From a virus, in the IMG/VR virus record IMGVR_UViG_3300010373_001372, positions 1 to 54,406 of that record: a stretch of 54,406 nt of DNA. One strand, written 5' to 3'. Shown here one piece after another: positions 30,373 through 40,100 of this stretch (its first letter is position 1; every line of letters starts with the position of its first letter). The position numbers and the translations under genes were made by a program. A model generated the notes under the pieces. It was not told the origin of the DNA. It saw nothing but the letters and a program-made list of their open reading frames with translations, and made no database searches.

Positions 30373-30436
30373 CGTTCCACCTGACCGTGACTTCACACGG
30401 TTGGATGCAACGGCAACTCTCCGAAAGGAACACGAC

Positions 30437-30712
30437 ATGGTCACCACCCCGACATCGCCCCCGCGCGGCAAGGGCAACGCCCGCAAGACGCCTCTGAGCC
30501 AGGCAGCCGCCAGCGAAGGAGAGGGCGGCGAAGCGGCCGATCAGACGGATAGTCAGTCTTCGGACACCGGCGCCCAGCGCAGCGTCGTGCTCAACATCGA
30601 TACCGAGTACGGCGACGCAGGCGAGTTGGTGCGTGTTCCCGCTGCCGGCGCGGAACTTCTGCTGAAGCGGGAAGCCGCCCGGCCCGCCACCAAGGCAGAT
30701 TTCGGGTTCTAG
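30437..30712 (+). CDS. Small Ser/Gly-rich head-completion candidate (gpFI position)
   Basis: 91 residues: a disordered N-terminal half, basic (PPRGKGNARKTPLS) then acidic (EGEGGEAADQTDSQSSD), and an ordered end VVLNIDTEYGDAGELVRVPA with KREAARPATKADFGF. It stands where lambda has gpFI. AAAGGA at 30424-30429 lies eight bases before the ATG. No sequence-based function. Confidence 0.6.
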   Translation: MVTTPTSPPRGKGNARKTPLSQAAASEGEGGEAADQTDSQSSDTGAQRSVVLNIDTEYGDAGELVRVPAAGAELLLKREAARPATKADFGF

Positions 30713-30713
30713 C

Positions 30714-31034
30714 ATGCGTAAGGAACTGGTCGCGGCGGCGCTTGAAGACATCCGGGGGCAGCTCTTCTCGGATGTGGTCTATACGCCGCTCGGCGGCCAG
30801 CCGGTGACGATCCTCAATGCGATCTACGGCGTCGAGGTCGCGACGGAAGATCAGGACTATTTCGGGCATCCAGTCCGCAATGGCACGCACGTTGCCTACG
30901 CGCCGATCGCGCTCTTTCCCAGCTTGGCCAAAGGCGATCTCATCGAAGAGAGCGCCGTCAGCTACCGGGTCGTCGACTGCAAACCCTGGGGCGACGGCCG
31001 GCTCGAATGGGCGATCAGCCTCGTGAAGGCATAG
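30714..31034 (+). CDS. Head-tail joining protein, gpFII-like
   Basis: 106 residues of mainly beta composition: VVYTPLGGQPVTILNAIYGV, DYFGHPVRNGTHVAYAPIAL and GDLIEESAVSYRVVDCKPW. The length and order fit lambda gpFII (117) and the family often annotated as prophage head-tail joining protein. It would seal the neck and receive the tail. It begins one base after the preceding stop. Confidence 0.7.
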   Translation: MRKELVAAALEDIRGQLFSDVVYTPLGGQPVTILNAIYGVEVATEDQDYFGHPVRNGTHVAYAPIALFPSLAKGDLIEESAVSYRVVDCKPWGDGRLEWAISLVKA

Positions 31035-31098
31035 ATCGCCCCTCGCTCTGCCCGCCGGTTCCTTCGGCCCCGGCGTTCAACCGCTTTGGGAACCCCGA

Positions 31099-31749
31099 AT
31101 GCCCACCAAACTGCAGCTTCGGGCGACCGTCTTCGGCGACCTGCCGGAGTTCATGAAGGAAGAGACGGCCCGCGGTGCTTCGGCCGTGAGCCGCGGCATC
31201 GACGTCACAACCATATCGCTGAAGGCGGCGCTTCGGGGTCAAATCGCCGCCGCGTTCGGCTCACAGCGCCTGGCGAATACCTGGCGGGCGGAAGAGTTTC
31301 CGAAGCTGCCAAAAACCAGCCTCGGCGCCGCGTCGGTCGTCTATTCGAAGGCCCCGCATATCATCGAAGCCTTCGAGCAGGCGACTGTCATCAAGAGCGC
31401 CAAAGGCTTCTGGCTCGCCATCCCGTCGCCCGATTGCCCCAAAGGGCCGGGGGGCAGCCGTCTGACGCCATCGACCTTTCCTGAAGACCGGTTCGGCAAG
31501 CTCCGTTTTGTCTATCGGCAGGGGAAGTCCTCGCTGCTGGTCGTTGACCAGGTGCGACGTGGAACCGGCAAGCGTGGCGGTATTCGCAAAGGCACCGCTG
31601 CCGCGATCAAGAAAGGCAGCACGGAGACCATCGTGATGTTCTTCCTCGTGCCGCAGGTACGCCTCAAGAAGCGCATCGATCCTCAGTCGGCTTACGCCAA
31701 GGCAGAGGATGATCTGTTGAACAATGTCATCGCGGCATGGAGTGAATGA
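31099..31749 (+). CDS. Minor tail protein, DUF6441/gpZ-like
   Basis: 216 residues. Motifs: LKAALRGQIAAAFGSQRLAN, TWRAEEFPKLPKTSLGAASV, VYSKAPHIIEAFEQATVIKS, GFWLAIPSP and VMFFLVPQVRLKKR are characteristic of the DUF6441 tail-completion family found in alphaproteobacterial siphophages, in the slot of lambda gpZ. Likely involved in the head-proximal end of the tail. Ends three bases before the tail terminator gene. Confidence 0.7.
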   Translation: MPTKLQLRATVFGDLPEFMKEETARGASAVSRGIDVTTISLKAALRGQIAAAFGSQRLANTWRAEEFPKLPKTSLGAASVVYSKAPHIIEAFEQATVIKSAKGFWLAIPSPDCPKGPGGSRLTPSTFPEDRFGKLRFVYRQGKSSLLVVDQVRRGTGKRGGIRKGTAAAIKKGSTETIVMFFLVPQVRLKKRIDPQSAYAKAEDDLLNNVIAAWSE

Positions 31750-31752
31750 GCC

Positions 31753-32193
31753 TTGGCCACCAAGCGCGAACAGATCCTCGTGGCGCTGCATGCGGCGTTC
31801 GGGTCGCTGGCCGGCACGGCAGTGACGCGCAACGCGCCCCTTACCGATTTCGACGCGGCAGGAAACTCCTTCGCCAACCTGATCGACGGGACGAGTGGGC
31901 AGACGGAAGCTTTCATCAATCCGCCGATGTACGAATTCACCATGACGCCGGCCCTCATCCTGATGGTCAAGGGCGATGATGCTGCCGCTCCGGACGCCGC
32001 GCTCGACGCGATGATCGAAGCCGCCGACGCCGCAATGACAGCGGCGCTGGCTGACGGCCTCGGGGGGCTCGTCACCGATATCCGCGTGCAGCCTGCCGAT
32101 TATGCGCCGGAAGCGCTCTGGGGCGCCGCCGATATGAAGGGCGCCGAGCTGCCCATCGAACTCGACTACTGGTCAACCTCAAGCCTCGGTTGA
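31753..32193 (+). CDS. Tail terminator candidate, gpU-like
   Basis: 146 residues, TTG start. Segments KREQILVALHAAFGSLAGTA, FINPPMYEFTMTPALILMVK, and DAALDAMIEAADAAMTAALA match the alpha/beta layout of tail terminator proteins (lambda gpU is 131), and the place just before the tail tube gene fits. It would cap the tail tube at defined length. The assignment rests on order and fold pattern. Confidence 0.65.
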   Translation: MATKREQILVALHAAFGSLAGTAVTRNAPLTDFDAAGNSFANLIDGTSGQTEAFINPPMYEFTMTPALILMVKGDDAAAPDAALDAMIEAADAAMTAALADGLGGLVTDIRVQPADYAPEALWGAADMKGAELPIELDYWSTSSLG

Positions 32194-32217
32194 GGCTGCA
32201 AACCAAGGAACATCGCC

Positions 32218-33207
32218 ATGGCCAAGCCTCGCGCGACAGGCGCCGATGCCATTCTGCTCATCGCCAAGGAAACTACTTACGGCACGGCGCCGGATGGCAC
32301 CGCAGGCGGCGTCTACACGCGCCCGCTGATGAAGTCGGACGAACTCGACGGCAGCCAGGACCTCGAGGATGATCCGCTCTGGAATAACAGCCAGCCCGAC
32401 GATACTGACCCGTCGCTGGGTGCCTTCGATGCGAGCGGCAATCTGGTTGTGCCGATGTGCTCGCGCGCTGTTGGCCTCTGGCTCACGGTGGCGCTCGGCA
32501 CCGAACCTGCCGGTCCGACGGACAACGGGGACGGCACCTTTACTCACGCCTGGCGCTCCGGTCTCGATCTCAATTCCTACACCGTGCAGCGCGTCCATCC
32601 GAAGCTGACGACACCCAAGGCGCGGACCTCGAAAGGGGCCAAGGCAGGCGGCTTTTCCTTCCCGATGTCGCGCACCGGCCGTGCTCAGCTCACCATCCCG
32701 ATGACCGCCCAGTCGAACGCCAAGGATACGCCGGCGACGGCTCGAGACGCCTCGCCGCTGACCTACGAATACCTGCCGTTCGACAACGCCACTGGGTCCA
32801 TCAAGATCGGCGGCGTGCTGCTCGCCAACGTCACCGGCGCGCAGATCAACTTCACCAACAACCTCGATCCTGTCGCGACCATCCGGCCGGATGGCGAGAT
32901 TGATGGTGCCGATGAAGGGGCGCGCCAGCTCAGCGGTACATTCGACCTGCGTTTCGGCACGGACCATACGGTAGACGATCTGGTCGACGCCAAGACGCCC
33001 GCTGTTGTCGAGTTCGCATTCAGCCTGCGCAGCGCGCCGACCTGGGTGCTGAAGTTCAGTCTGCCGCGCGTCTTTCTGGCCCTGGCCAAGAAGCCGATCA
33101 GTGGCCCTGGCGGCATCAACGCCACCACCAACTGGCGCGCCGCTTTCGACGCAGGCGCCGGCCACATGCTGGGCATCACGCTGCTCAACGACGTCGAGAG
33201 CTACTGA
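32218..33207 (+). CDS. Major tail tube protein, gpV-like
   Basis: 329 residues. ADAILLIAKETTYGTAPDGT, LDGSQDLEDDPLWNNSQPDD, VPMCSRAVGLWLTVALGT, LDLNSYTVQRVHPKL and KAGGFSFPMSRTGRAQLTIP form a tail tube pattern seen in a large family of siphophages, close in length to T5/lambda-like tube proteins with an extra Ig-like or domain insert. The stop overlaps the chaperone ATG by one base. Polymerises into the tube around the tape measure. Confidence 0.78.
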   Translation: MAKPRATGADAILLIAKETTYGTAPDGTAGGVYTRPLMKSDELDGSQDLEDDPLWNNSQPDDTDPSLGAFDASGNLVVPMCSRAVGLWLTVALGTEPAGPTDNGDGTFTHAWRSGLDLNSYTVQRVHPKLTTPKARTSKGAKAGGFSFPMSRTGRAQLTIPMTAQSNAKDTPATARDASPLTYEYLPFDNATGSIKIGGVLLANVTGAQINFTNNLDPVATIRPDGEIDGADEGARQLSGTFDLRFGTDHTVDDLVDAKTPAVVEFAFSLRSAPTWVLKFSLPRVFLALAKKPISGPGGINATTNWRAAFDAGAGHMLGITLLNDVESY

Positions 33208-33629
33208 TGGCGATCAGGCTCAAGCTCAAACGCGAGCCGGAGTGGATCGAGCTGGGCAACGGCGTGGCGCTGCTCTGCAGCCCGCCCACAGCGATCGTCA
33301 CCTATACCGGCAGGGCGGAAGCGTTGGCGCTTGTTGTCGCGCTCAAGGAAGGCGGCGAAGCGGTCACCAAGGTCGGCGGCCGGATATCCGGCCTGCCCGA
33401 TCTCGGCGACCTCGAAAAGTCGACCGCGCTTTACAACTCGCTCTTCACCGTCAGCGTCGCTGAGCTGGCCGCGTCGGACTGGCGGGGTGTGAACGACCAG
33501 GATGGCGCGCCGCTCGCCTTCGACGGGAAACTGCTCGCCGTGCTGTTTCAGGATGGCGCGATCTCGGAAGCCTTCCGGCAGAACTACTTCCGGCCGCTCA
33601 ATGAAGTGGAATCGGAGGGAAACGTCTAA
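33207..33629 (+). CDS. Tail assembly chaperone G
   Basis: 140 residues: an N-terminal beta section (IRLKLKREPEWIELGNGVAL) and helical C-terminal part (AFDGKLLAVLFQDGAISEAF). In lambda-like phages gpG and the frameshifted gpGT coat the tape measure during assembly. Here G ends with TAA at 33627-33629, directly behind a slippery heptamer (33617-33623), which allows ribosomes to continue in -1 frame and make G-T. Between tail tube and tape measure as expected. Confidence 0.8.
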   Translation: MAIRLKLKREPEWIELGNGVALLCSPPTAIVTYTGRAEALALVVALKEGGEAVTKVGGRISGLPDLGDLEKSTALYNSLFTVSVAELAASDWRGVNDQDGAPLAFDGKLLAVLFQDGAISEAFRQNYFRPLNEVESEGNV

Positions 33630-33994
33630 CGGCCCTTGCTGAATGGCACTTCAGCGAGAATTTCGGCCGTAAATATTGCGAGGGCTGCGAAATGGTCGGC
33701 ACGCCCTGTGCCACCACGCATCCCCGCGAGTGCCCTTACAACGAACACGCACCCCTCACTGTCGATGGGCGCGCCGCCTGGGGAGTCTTCTGTGCCCCGC
33801 CGATCCGCCTGACCTATGCCGGGTTCGGCGGCTGCACCGGCGTCGATAGCAGCCGTGCCGAGCGCCGGCTGATCGCCGCCGGCATCGAACCAGAAATCGC
33901 CGAAGACCTGCTCGCCGCCTGTGAGACCGGGCTGCTGGCGGCGTTCGCCGATGACCGAAAGAGAAAGCAAGCCGAGGATGACCGACAAGACTAA
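33207..33994 (+). CDS. G-T tail assembly fusion by -1 frameshift
   Basis: Ribosomes that slip back one base at GGGAAAC (33617-33623) miss the G stop and read CGT at 33623-33625 and on to 33994, for a total of about 262 residues. The T part begins TALAEWHFSENFGRKYCEGC, goes through MVGTPCATTHPRECPYNEHA and ends in a helical region RRLIAAGIEPEIAEDLLAAC. The Cys/His-rich part may bind zinc, a feature not found in lambda T. There is no independent start needed: the T frame is open from before the slip site. The -1 product would interact with tail tube and tape measure. Confidence 0.75.
33617..33629 (+). promoter_or_regulatory. Programmed -1 frameshift site GGGAAAC
   Basis: Read in the G frame the site is G-GGA-AAC followed by GTC and TAA. 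It fits the X-XXY-YYZ rule, and differs from lambda's GGGAAAG only in the last base. The stop codon is one codon downstream. It lies between genes where the frameshift is nearly universal in siphophages. Confidence 0.8.
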
Positions 33995-35927
33995 GGAAGT
34001 CGGCATCCGTCTCTCGGTCAAGGACGCCGACATTGCCAAGGCGGCGCTCGCGCAGTTTGGGTCGGATGGCGCCGCAGCCCTGAAGCGTATCGAGGCGGCC
34101 GGCACGCCGGCGTCGACGTCGCTCCTTGCCCTCAGCGGCGCGATCGATGCCAGCAAGGAAAAGGGCACCGATTTCTTCAAGGCCATGGCGCTCAGTTCGC
34201 TGGGCGGCGTCGCGGCCTTCATCGGCATCGAAGGCGCGATCGAGGGTGTCCGCTCGTCGCTCGAAAAGCTGTCCAGCATCAAGGATGCAGCCGAAGCGGC
34301 CGGCCTCGATCCGGAATTTCTGCAAAGCGTCGCACGGCAGGCCGAACTGGTCGGCGTCAAGTTCGACGAAACCTCGCAGGCACTCGCCGGCTTCAACAAG
34401 AATTCGGGTGATGCCGCCAATGGCATCGGCCGCATGTATTCGCAGCTCAAGACGCTCGATCCCGAACTGCTTAAGCAAATCCAGACGGCCACCTCCCAGG
34501 AAGAGCGCGTCAAGCTCGTGGCCGACGCCATCCAGAACCAGACGGACGTGTCGAAGGCTGCGGCGATCGCGACGGCCGCCTTCGGCAATGAAGTCGGCAG
34601 CAAGCTTGTCGGCGTGCTCAAGCAGGGCAAGGACGGTATCGACGCTAATACGGCCTCGCTCAAGGCCATGGGGCAGATTATCGGTGATGATGTTGTCGAC
34701 CAGGGCGCGGAGCTGAACAACCAGTTCACCGCCATCAGCGAGACGCTCGAAAACAAGTTCACCGTCATCCTGGTAAAGCTCGGCCCGCTGCTGACCTCAA
34801 CCGCGTCGCTCCTGGCGACGATCGCAGGCTGGGTTTCTCAGACGGTCGACGCCTTCACCGGACTGTCGCTCGATGACATGCGGCAGCAGCTCGGAACGCT
34901 CGACAAGCTGATCGCCGAGGCGAAAACGCCCGGCACGATCCAGAGCATGATCTATGGCGGCAATGGTCTCGACGGCACGTCGCGTCTCGGCGCCCTGCAG
35001 GCCCAGCGCGATGCTCTCGCGTCGACGATGGCGACCTTCGAAAAGGACCACCCAGCGCCGACGCCGCCCAAAACCGGCACCGGCGGCGGCATTAGCGATC
35101 CGCAGGCGGAAAAGAAGATCGACGCCGTCAACAAGTCGCTCGACCTGCAGATCAACAACCTCGGCGAAACCAACCGCCAGCAGGAGATCAACAACGAGCT
35201 GTCGAAGGCCGGCACGACCATCGATACAAGGGCCGGGAAGGCTATCGCCGATAAGGCCGGCCAGTTCTATGACGAGAAGCAGGCGATCGACGAAGCCAAC
35301 CAGGCCGCCGGATTTCTGGCGCAGACCACGGAATCCGCCTTCGAAAGCGTGGTGGACGGCAGCAGTTCTGCCGCCGATGCGATTGGCAACATCACTAAGG
35401 CACTCGAAGCGGCCGTGCTGCAGGCGGCGCTGCTCGGCACAGGGCCGCTCGGCAACATTTTCGGTAGCGCACCAACCACCTCCGGCGGCACGGGCGGCAT
35501 CCTCGGCAGCCTTCTGTCTGGCTTCGGACTGGGGACGAACGCCAAGGGTGGCGTCTACACCTCGGCCGACCTCAGCGCCTACAGCAATAGCGTTGTCGAT
35601 CGGCCGACACTGTTCCGCTTCGCCAAGGGCGGCGTGATGGGCGAGGCCGGCCCTGAGGCCATTATGCCCCTGACGCGCGGCGCCGACGGCAAGCTCGGCG
35701 TCTATGCAGGCGGCGGCGGCCAGGTGGTCAACAACTTCAATGTGGTCAACCAGTCGGGCGCATCCGTGCAAACCAGCAAACGGCAGAACGCCTCGGGCGG
35801 CATCGATTTCGAGGCGGTCATCACCGACCTTGTCGCCAGCAAGATCGCCAAGCCGGGAAACTCCATCAACCGGGCACTTCGCGTCGGCATGGGTAACCGG
35901 CAGCAGTTGACGAGGCGCGGCTCATGA
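33978..35927 (+). CDS. Tape measure protein
   Basis: 649 residues from ATG 33978; the upstream open part (to 33921) is in T coding sequence. A helical first half (VGIRLSVKDADIAKAALAQF) is followed by an interrupted region with hydrophobic stretches (LLTSTASLLATIAGWVSQTV), a long charged coil, and a C-terminal conserved segment FRFAKGGVMGEAGPEAIMPL. A length near 650 residues predicts, at about 0.15 nm per residue, a tail of roughly 100 nm. It is the ruler for tail length and is ejected with DNA. No lytic enzyme domain is apparent. Confidence 0.85.
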   Translation: MTDKTKEVGIRLSVKDADIAKAALAQFGSDGAAALKRIEAAGTPASTSLLALSGAIDASKEKGTDFFKAMALSSLGGVAAFIGIEGAIEGVRSSLEKLSSIKDAAEAAGLDPEFLQSVARQAELVGVKFDETSQALAGFNKNSGDAANGIGRMYSQLKTLDPELLKQIQTATSQEERVKLVADAIQNQTDVSKAAAIATAAFGNEVGSKLVGVLKQGKDGIDANTASLKAMGQIIGDDVVDQGAELNNQFTAISETLENKFTVILVKLGPLLTSTASLLATIAGWVSQTVDAFTGLSLDDMRQQLGTLDKLIAEAKTPGTIQSMIYGGNGLDGTSRLGALQAQRDALASTMATFEKDHPAPTPPKTGTGGGISDPQAEKKIDAVNKSLDLQINNLGETNRQQEINNELSKAGTTIDTRAGKAIADKAGQFYDEKQAIDEANQAAGFLAQTTESAFESVVDGSSSAADAIGNITKALEAAVLQAALLGTGPLGNIFGSAPTTSGGTGGILGSLLSGFGLGTNAKGGVYTSADLSAYSNSVVDRPTLFRFAKGGVMGEAGPEAIMPLTRGADGKLGVYAGGGGQVVNNFNVVNQSGASVQTSKRQNASGGIDFEAVITDLVASKIAKPGNSINRALRVGMGNRQQLTRRGS

Positions 35928-36283
35928 CCGTTCCGACCTGGCCGGATACCCTACCGCAGCGGTTCCTTGTCAATGGCAACCAAGAGGCGACCGGCGACGG
36001 CCGCCTGCGCAGTCCGACCGATACCGGCCCCGGCAAAGTCCGCCGCCGGTCGAGTGCCGTGGTCAACCCGCTCGGCGGCACGCTGCGCATGAACGCGGCG
36101 CAGCTCGCCATCTTCGATGGCTTCATCCACAGCGACATTGCCGGCGGCAGCCTGCCGTTCAACTTCCCGGCGCCTTACGGCGCAGGCACCTGGCTCGTGC
36201 AGATCGGCGATACGATGCCAAGCCGCGCCAATGTCGGCGGCGACAGATGGAACGTGACGTTGGCGCTTGAGGTGCTGCCGTGA
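35924..36283 (+). CDS. Minor tail protein, gpM-like tail tip
   Basis: 119 residues. TVPTWPDTLPQRFLVNGNQE at the start and LPFNFPAPYGAGTWLVQIGD with a C-terminal beta strand WNVTLALEVLP fit the family of small tail-tip proteins at the lambda gpM place, immediately after the tape measure. Mostly beta structure. Overlaps the tape measure by four bases and the next gene by four, so translated in tandem. Confidence 0.65.
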   Translation: MTVPTWPDTLPQRFLVNGNQEATGDGRLRSPTDTGPGKVRRRSSAVVNPLGGTLRMNAAQLAIFDGFIHSDIAGGSLPFNFPAPYGAGTWLVQIGDTMPSRANVGGDRWNVTLALEVLP

Positions 36284-36783
36284 GCCGCACGGTCTCGCTC
36301 ACCGCCCGCACCTCGGTCAACGCCGAGCAGACCGGCGAGGTCTGGGTATTCCTCCTCACCATCACGCACGAGACGCTTGAAGAGCCGCTACGGTTTTCGA
36401 GCGACCCGACAACGCGTGTGTCGGAGGAGCCGCTGACCTATGGCACTGTCAGCCGCGGCGATACCTACGAGTTCCTGCCGCTCGACCTGGTCATGCCTGA
36501 CGACAGCGATGCGACGCCGCCGGCGATCAAGCTGTCGCTCGACAATATCCTGCGCACCACGGTGCCGCTGCTGCGCTCGATATCGACGCCGGCGAGCGTT
36601 ACCACCGAACTGGTGCTGGCCTCCGACCCCGATACCGTCGAGGTCGGCTATCCGGCGTTTAACCTGACCAATGCCGACTATGACTCCGGTACGGTCACGG
36701 TCGATTTGACCATGGACGCCCTCGCCACCGAGCCGTTTCCGGCCGGCACGTTCACACCCTCGGGGTTCGGCGGGCTGTTCTGA
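36280..36783 (+). CDS. Minor tail protein, DUF1833/gpL position
   Basis: 167 residues. GEVWVFLLTITHETLEEPLR, FSSDPTTR, TYEFLPLDLVMPDDSDATPP and YDSGTVTVDLTMDALATEPF recall the DUF1833 family. Lambda gpL in this slot binds an iron-sulfur cluster at the tail tip, but here no Cys is present, so no cluster is expected. Beta-rich. GTG/GTG-like start at 36280 overlaps the prior stop. Confidence 0.68.
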   Translation: MSRTVSLTARTSVNAEQTGEVWVFLLTITHETLEEPLRFSSDPTTRVSEEPLTYGTVSRGDTYEFLPLDLVMPDDSDATPPAIKLSLDNILRTTVPLLRSISTPASVTTELVLASDPDTVEVGYPAFNLTNADYDSGTVTVDLTMDALATEPFPAGTFTPSGFGGLF

Positions 36784-36786
36784 TCG

Positions 36787-37179
36787 ATGGATTTTTCCGC
36801 CTTTGTTGGCCTGCCCTGGAAAGACCGGGGCCGGGGGCCGGACGGCTATGATTGCTGGGGCTTGTTCATCGCGGCGTTTCGCGCCGGCACGTGCATCAGC
36901 CTGTCGAGTTATGCCGACGACTACACCACAGCGATCGACAAGGCTGAAGTCGCACGTATCTTCGCTGGTGAGCTGGGCGACTGGGCCGAGATCGAGCGTG
37001 GCCGCGAGCGCCCGTTCGACGGCGTCACCATGCGTATTGCGGGCCAACTGCATATCGGCCTCATCGTCGCACGCGGGGCGATGCTGCACATGCCGTTCGG
37101 CAAGTCTTCCGTCATCGAGCGCCTCGACCGCTACACGCCCGTTCTGACGGGCCTCTACCGTCACCGGGAATTTGCATGA
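36787..37179 (+). CDS. NlpC/P60-like tail peptidase, gpK-like
   Basis: 130 residues. Catalytic Cys in PDGYDCWGLFIAAFRAG, a His in QLHIGLIVARG and a third residue nearby give the NlpC/P60 papain-like arrangement. The N-terminal JAB metallopeptidase domain of lambda gpK is missing. It would open peptidoglycan locally during DNA entry. The gene lies before the J-like protein and overlaps its start by four bases. Confidence 0.8.
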   Translation: MDFSAFVGLPWKDRGRGPDGYDCWGLFIAAFRAGTCISLSSYADDYTTAIDKAEVARIFAGELGDWAEIERGRERPFDGVTMRIAGQLHIGLIVARGAMLHMPFGKSSVIERLDRYTPVLTGLYRHREFA

Positions 37180-40100
37180 CTTTGCCGATCCAAGGCCCGC
37201 TGCATGGCGAGATCATCCTGCCGGGCGAGGGCATTACGCTCGTGCTGGCGATGCACCCGCTTAAGCTCGACCGGCAGGTTGAAACCCTGCCTGCCGGCCT
37301 GACCGTCGCCGAGCTGGTCGATCTCGGCCGCGCGATCGCGACGACGCGTATTCGCAGCCGCGTTGCCGTCTACCTCGATGGTCAGATCGTGCCCGAAGCC
37401 TGGTGGGCATGCGTCCGGCCCAAGCCGGGCACATCCATGCTGGTGCGCGCCGTGGCAGGGCAGGGAGCCGGCGACCTGCTGCGCAGTGTGCTGGGGCTTG
37501 CCGTCGTTGCAGCTGGCATCTTCCTCGCCCCAGTCATCGCGCCGATCCTAGGCCTTTCTGCCGGTCTTGTCGGCGCTGCCATTACGGTCGGTGGGCAACT
37601 GCTGATCAATGCGCTGTTTCCGATCGCCGCGCCGCAGCTCGCCAGCAGTTCGGGCACCACCTCGCAGACCTATTCGATCTCGGGGGGACAAAATGCCGCC
37701 GACCCGTTCGGCGTCATTCCCGTCATCCTCGGCAAGAACCGTTATTATCCGAAGCTCGGCGCGCGCTCCTATACCGAGTTCATCGGCGCCGATCAGTATC
37801 TCCGCATGCTGTTCGTCTGGGGGTATGGGCCGCTCGATATTTCCGAGATCAAGATCGGCGAAACGCTGCTCAGCGATTTCGAGGACGTCGAGGTAGAAAC
37901 GCGCTTCGGCTATCCCGACGATGAGCCGGTGACGCTCTATCCCAATGAGGTCATCCAGGATGACCTGACGATCGACCTGACCTTCGCGGCCGGCTGGCAG
38001 CAGCGCACATCCGCCACGGCGGTCGACGAAATCTCGCTCGATATCGTCGCGCCGGGTGGCATTGTCCGCATCGACAGCTCCGGCAATTCGAACAACTACA
38101 CCGTGTCGATCCGGGCAGAATACAGCCCAGCCGGCATGAACACGTGGACGTTGCTCGATACCCTCGACATTACGTCGCAGTCGACCGACGCGATCCGCAC
38201 GTCCATGCGCCTCGTGATGCCGTCGCACGGCCAGTACGACGTGCAGGTCAAGAAGACCTCGACCGACTATTCGGGCGGCGACCATGTGCAGGAAGACGTG
38301 GTGTGGACGGCGCTTCGCGGCTTCCGCAATTCGCCACCGATTTCGTTCTCAAAGCCGCTTGCGGTGACGGCGCTGAGGATCCGTGCCTCCTCGCAGCTCA
38401 ACGGCGTCATCGACGATCTCAACGGCATCTGCCAGTCGAAGGGCAAGTCGTGGAACGGCGCGACCTGGCTCGATGATACGATCACCCGTAACCCCGGCGA
38501 TCTCTTCCGCCTGGTGCTGCAAAGCCCGGCAAACGCCAAGCCGGTCGACGACGATCATATCGACCTCTCGATGATCGAGGCTTACGCCGAACGCTGCACC
38601 TCCGAGGGCTTTACCTTCGATATGGTGCGCGACTTCAGCGCTTCGGTCTATGACACGCTGACCGATGTCGGGACCGGCGGCCGCGGCGCCGTGCTGTTCC
38701 GCGACGGCAAATGGTCACTTGCCTGGGAAGAGGCATCGGACCCGATCATCCAGCACTTCACCCCGCGCAACTCGTGGGGCTTCACCGGCTCGCGCACCTA
38801 TACGCAGATGCCGCACGCCTTCCGCATCAGCTTCGTCAATGAAGACAACGGCTATCAGCAGGATGAGCGCATTGTTTACGACGATGGTTACAATACCGAT
38901 GGCAGCAGCGGACTGACCGCCGCGACGCTGTTCGAGCAGATCGAGTTTCCGGGGCAGACCAACCCCGACAACATCTACCGCTTCGGCCGCTACTACATCG
39001 CCCAGGCGCGGCTGAGGCCTGAGGTCTACACCCTCAATGCCGATGTCGAACACATCGTCTGCACGCGTGGCGATCGCGTCCGCGTTGCCCATGACGTGCC
39101 CCTCTGGGGCATCACCAGCGGGCGCGTGAAGGCCGTTGCCGGGCAGGCGGTGACGCTCGACGAGCCGGTAGTGATGGTCGACGGCAAGAATTACACGCTG
39201 CGCTTCCGTCTCTCCGACGGCAGCTCGCTGCTGAAGACCGCGGTGACCGTCGCCGGTTCACAGACCGTCATCACGCTGGTCGATCTCGACATGCCCGCCG
39301 CAGGCGATCTCTTCATGGCCGGCGAGAGCAATGAGGAGAGCGTCGTGCTCCGCGTCCGCTCGATCACGCCCGACAAGGACCTGTCGGCCAAAATCACCTT
39401 CGTCGATGATGCGCCCGAAATCCTCGATGCCGACAGCGGCACGATCCCTGATTTCAACAGTCATGTGACGGCGCCGCCGGCGCTGTTTGCGGCCAAGCCG
39501 AGCAACCTGAAGGTCCGTGAGAACTTCTCCGGCACCGGCGAAAACGTCATCACCGGCGCCTTCTTCAGCTGGGAAACCACGGCCGGGCAGGACCCACAGA
39601 GTTTCGAGACGCAGTTCAACGATGAGGATGGCGACGGTATCTGGAAGCCCACCGGCAGCGTCGCCATGCCGACCAAGGAAATCTTCGTCACCGACTATCG
39701 CGGCGGCAGCTGGGGATTTCGCGTGCGCGCCATCTACCCAAACGGCATCGCCTCGGACTGGGCAACGCTGGCGAGCCAGCCGCTGACCGGCGGCACCGTG
39801 GTCGCCACGGTGCCCGATGGGTCGCTGGGCCGCGACAAGTTCGCCGCCGACGTCAGAAGTGCGCTCAATTATTTCGGCCAGGCGCTGCTCGATCTGCTCG
39901 AAAACATGGACGCTATCTCGGCTGCCCAGCAGGATCAGGACCTCGCCAACTCTGACGATAAAAAGCAGGTTCTTGCAGCGCTGTCGTCGCAGATCGGCAG
40001 CACGCTTGCCACGGTCCAGTCCGTAGCCGCGACGCTGGCGACGCAGAATAGTGCAACGGCTGCTATCGCCACTGGCGCCCAGGCGACGGCGAACAACGCA

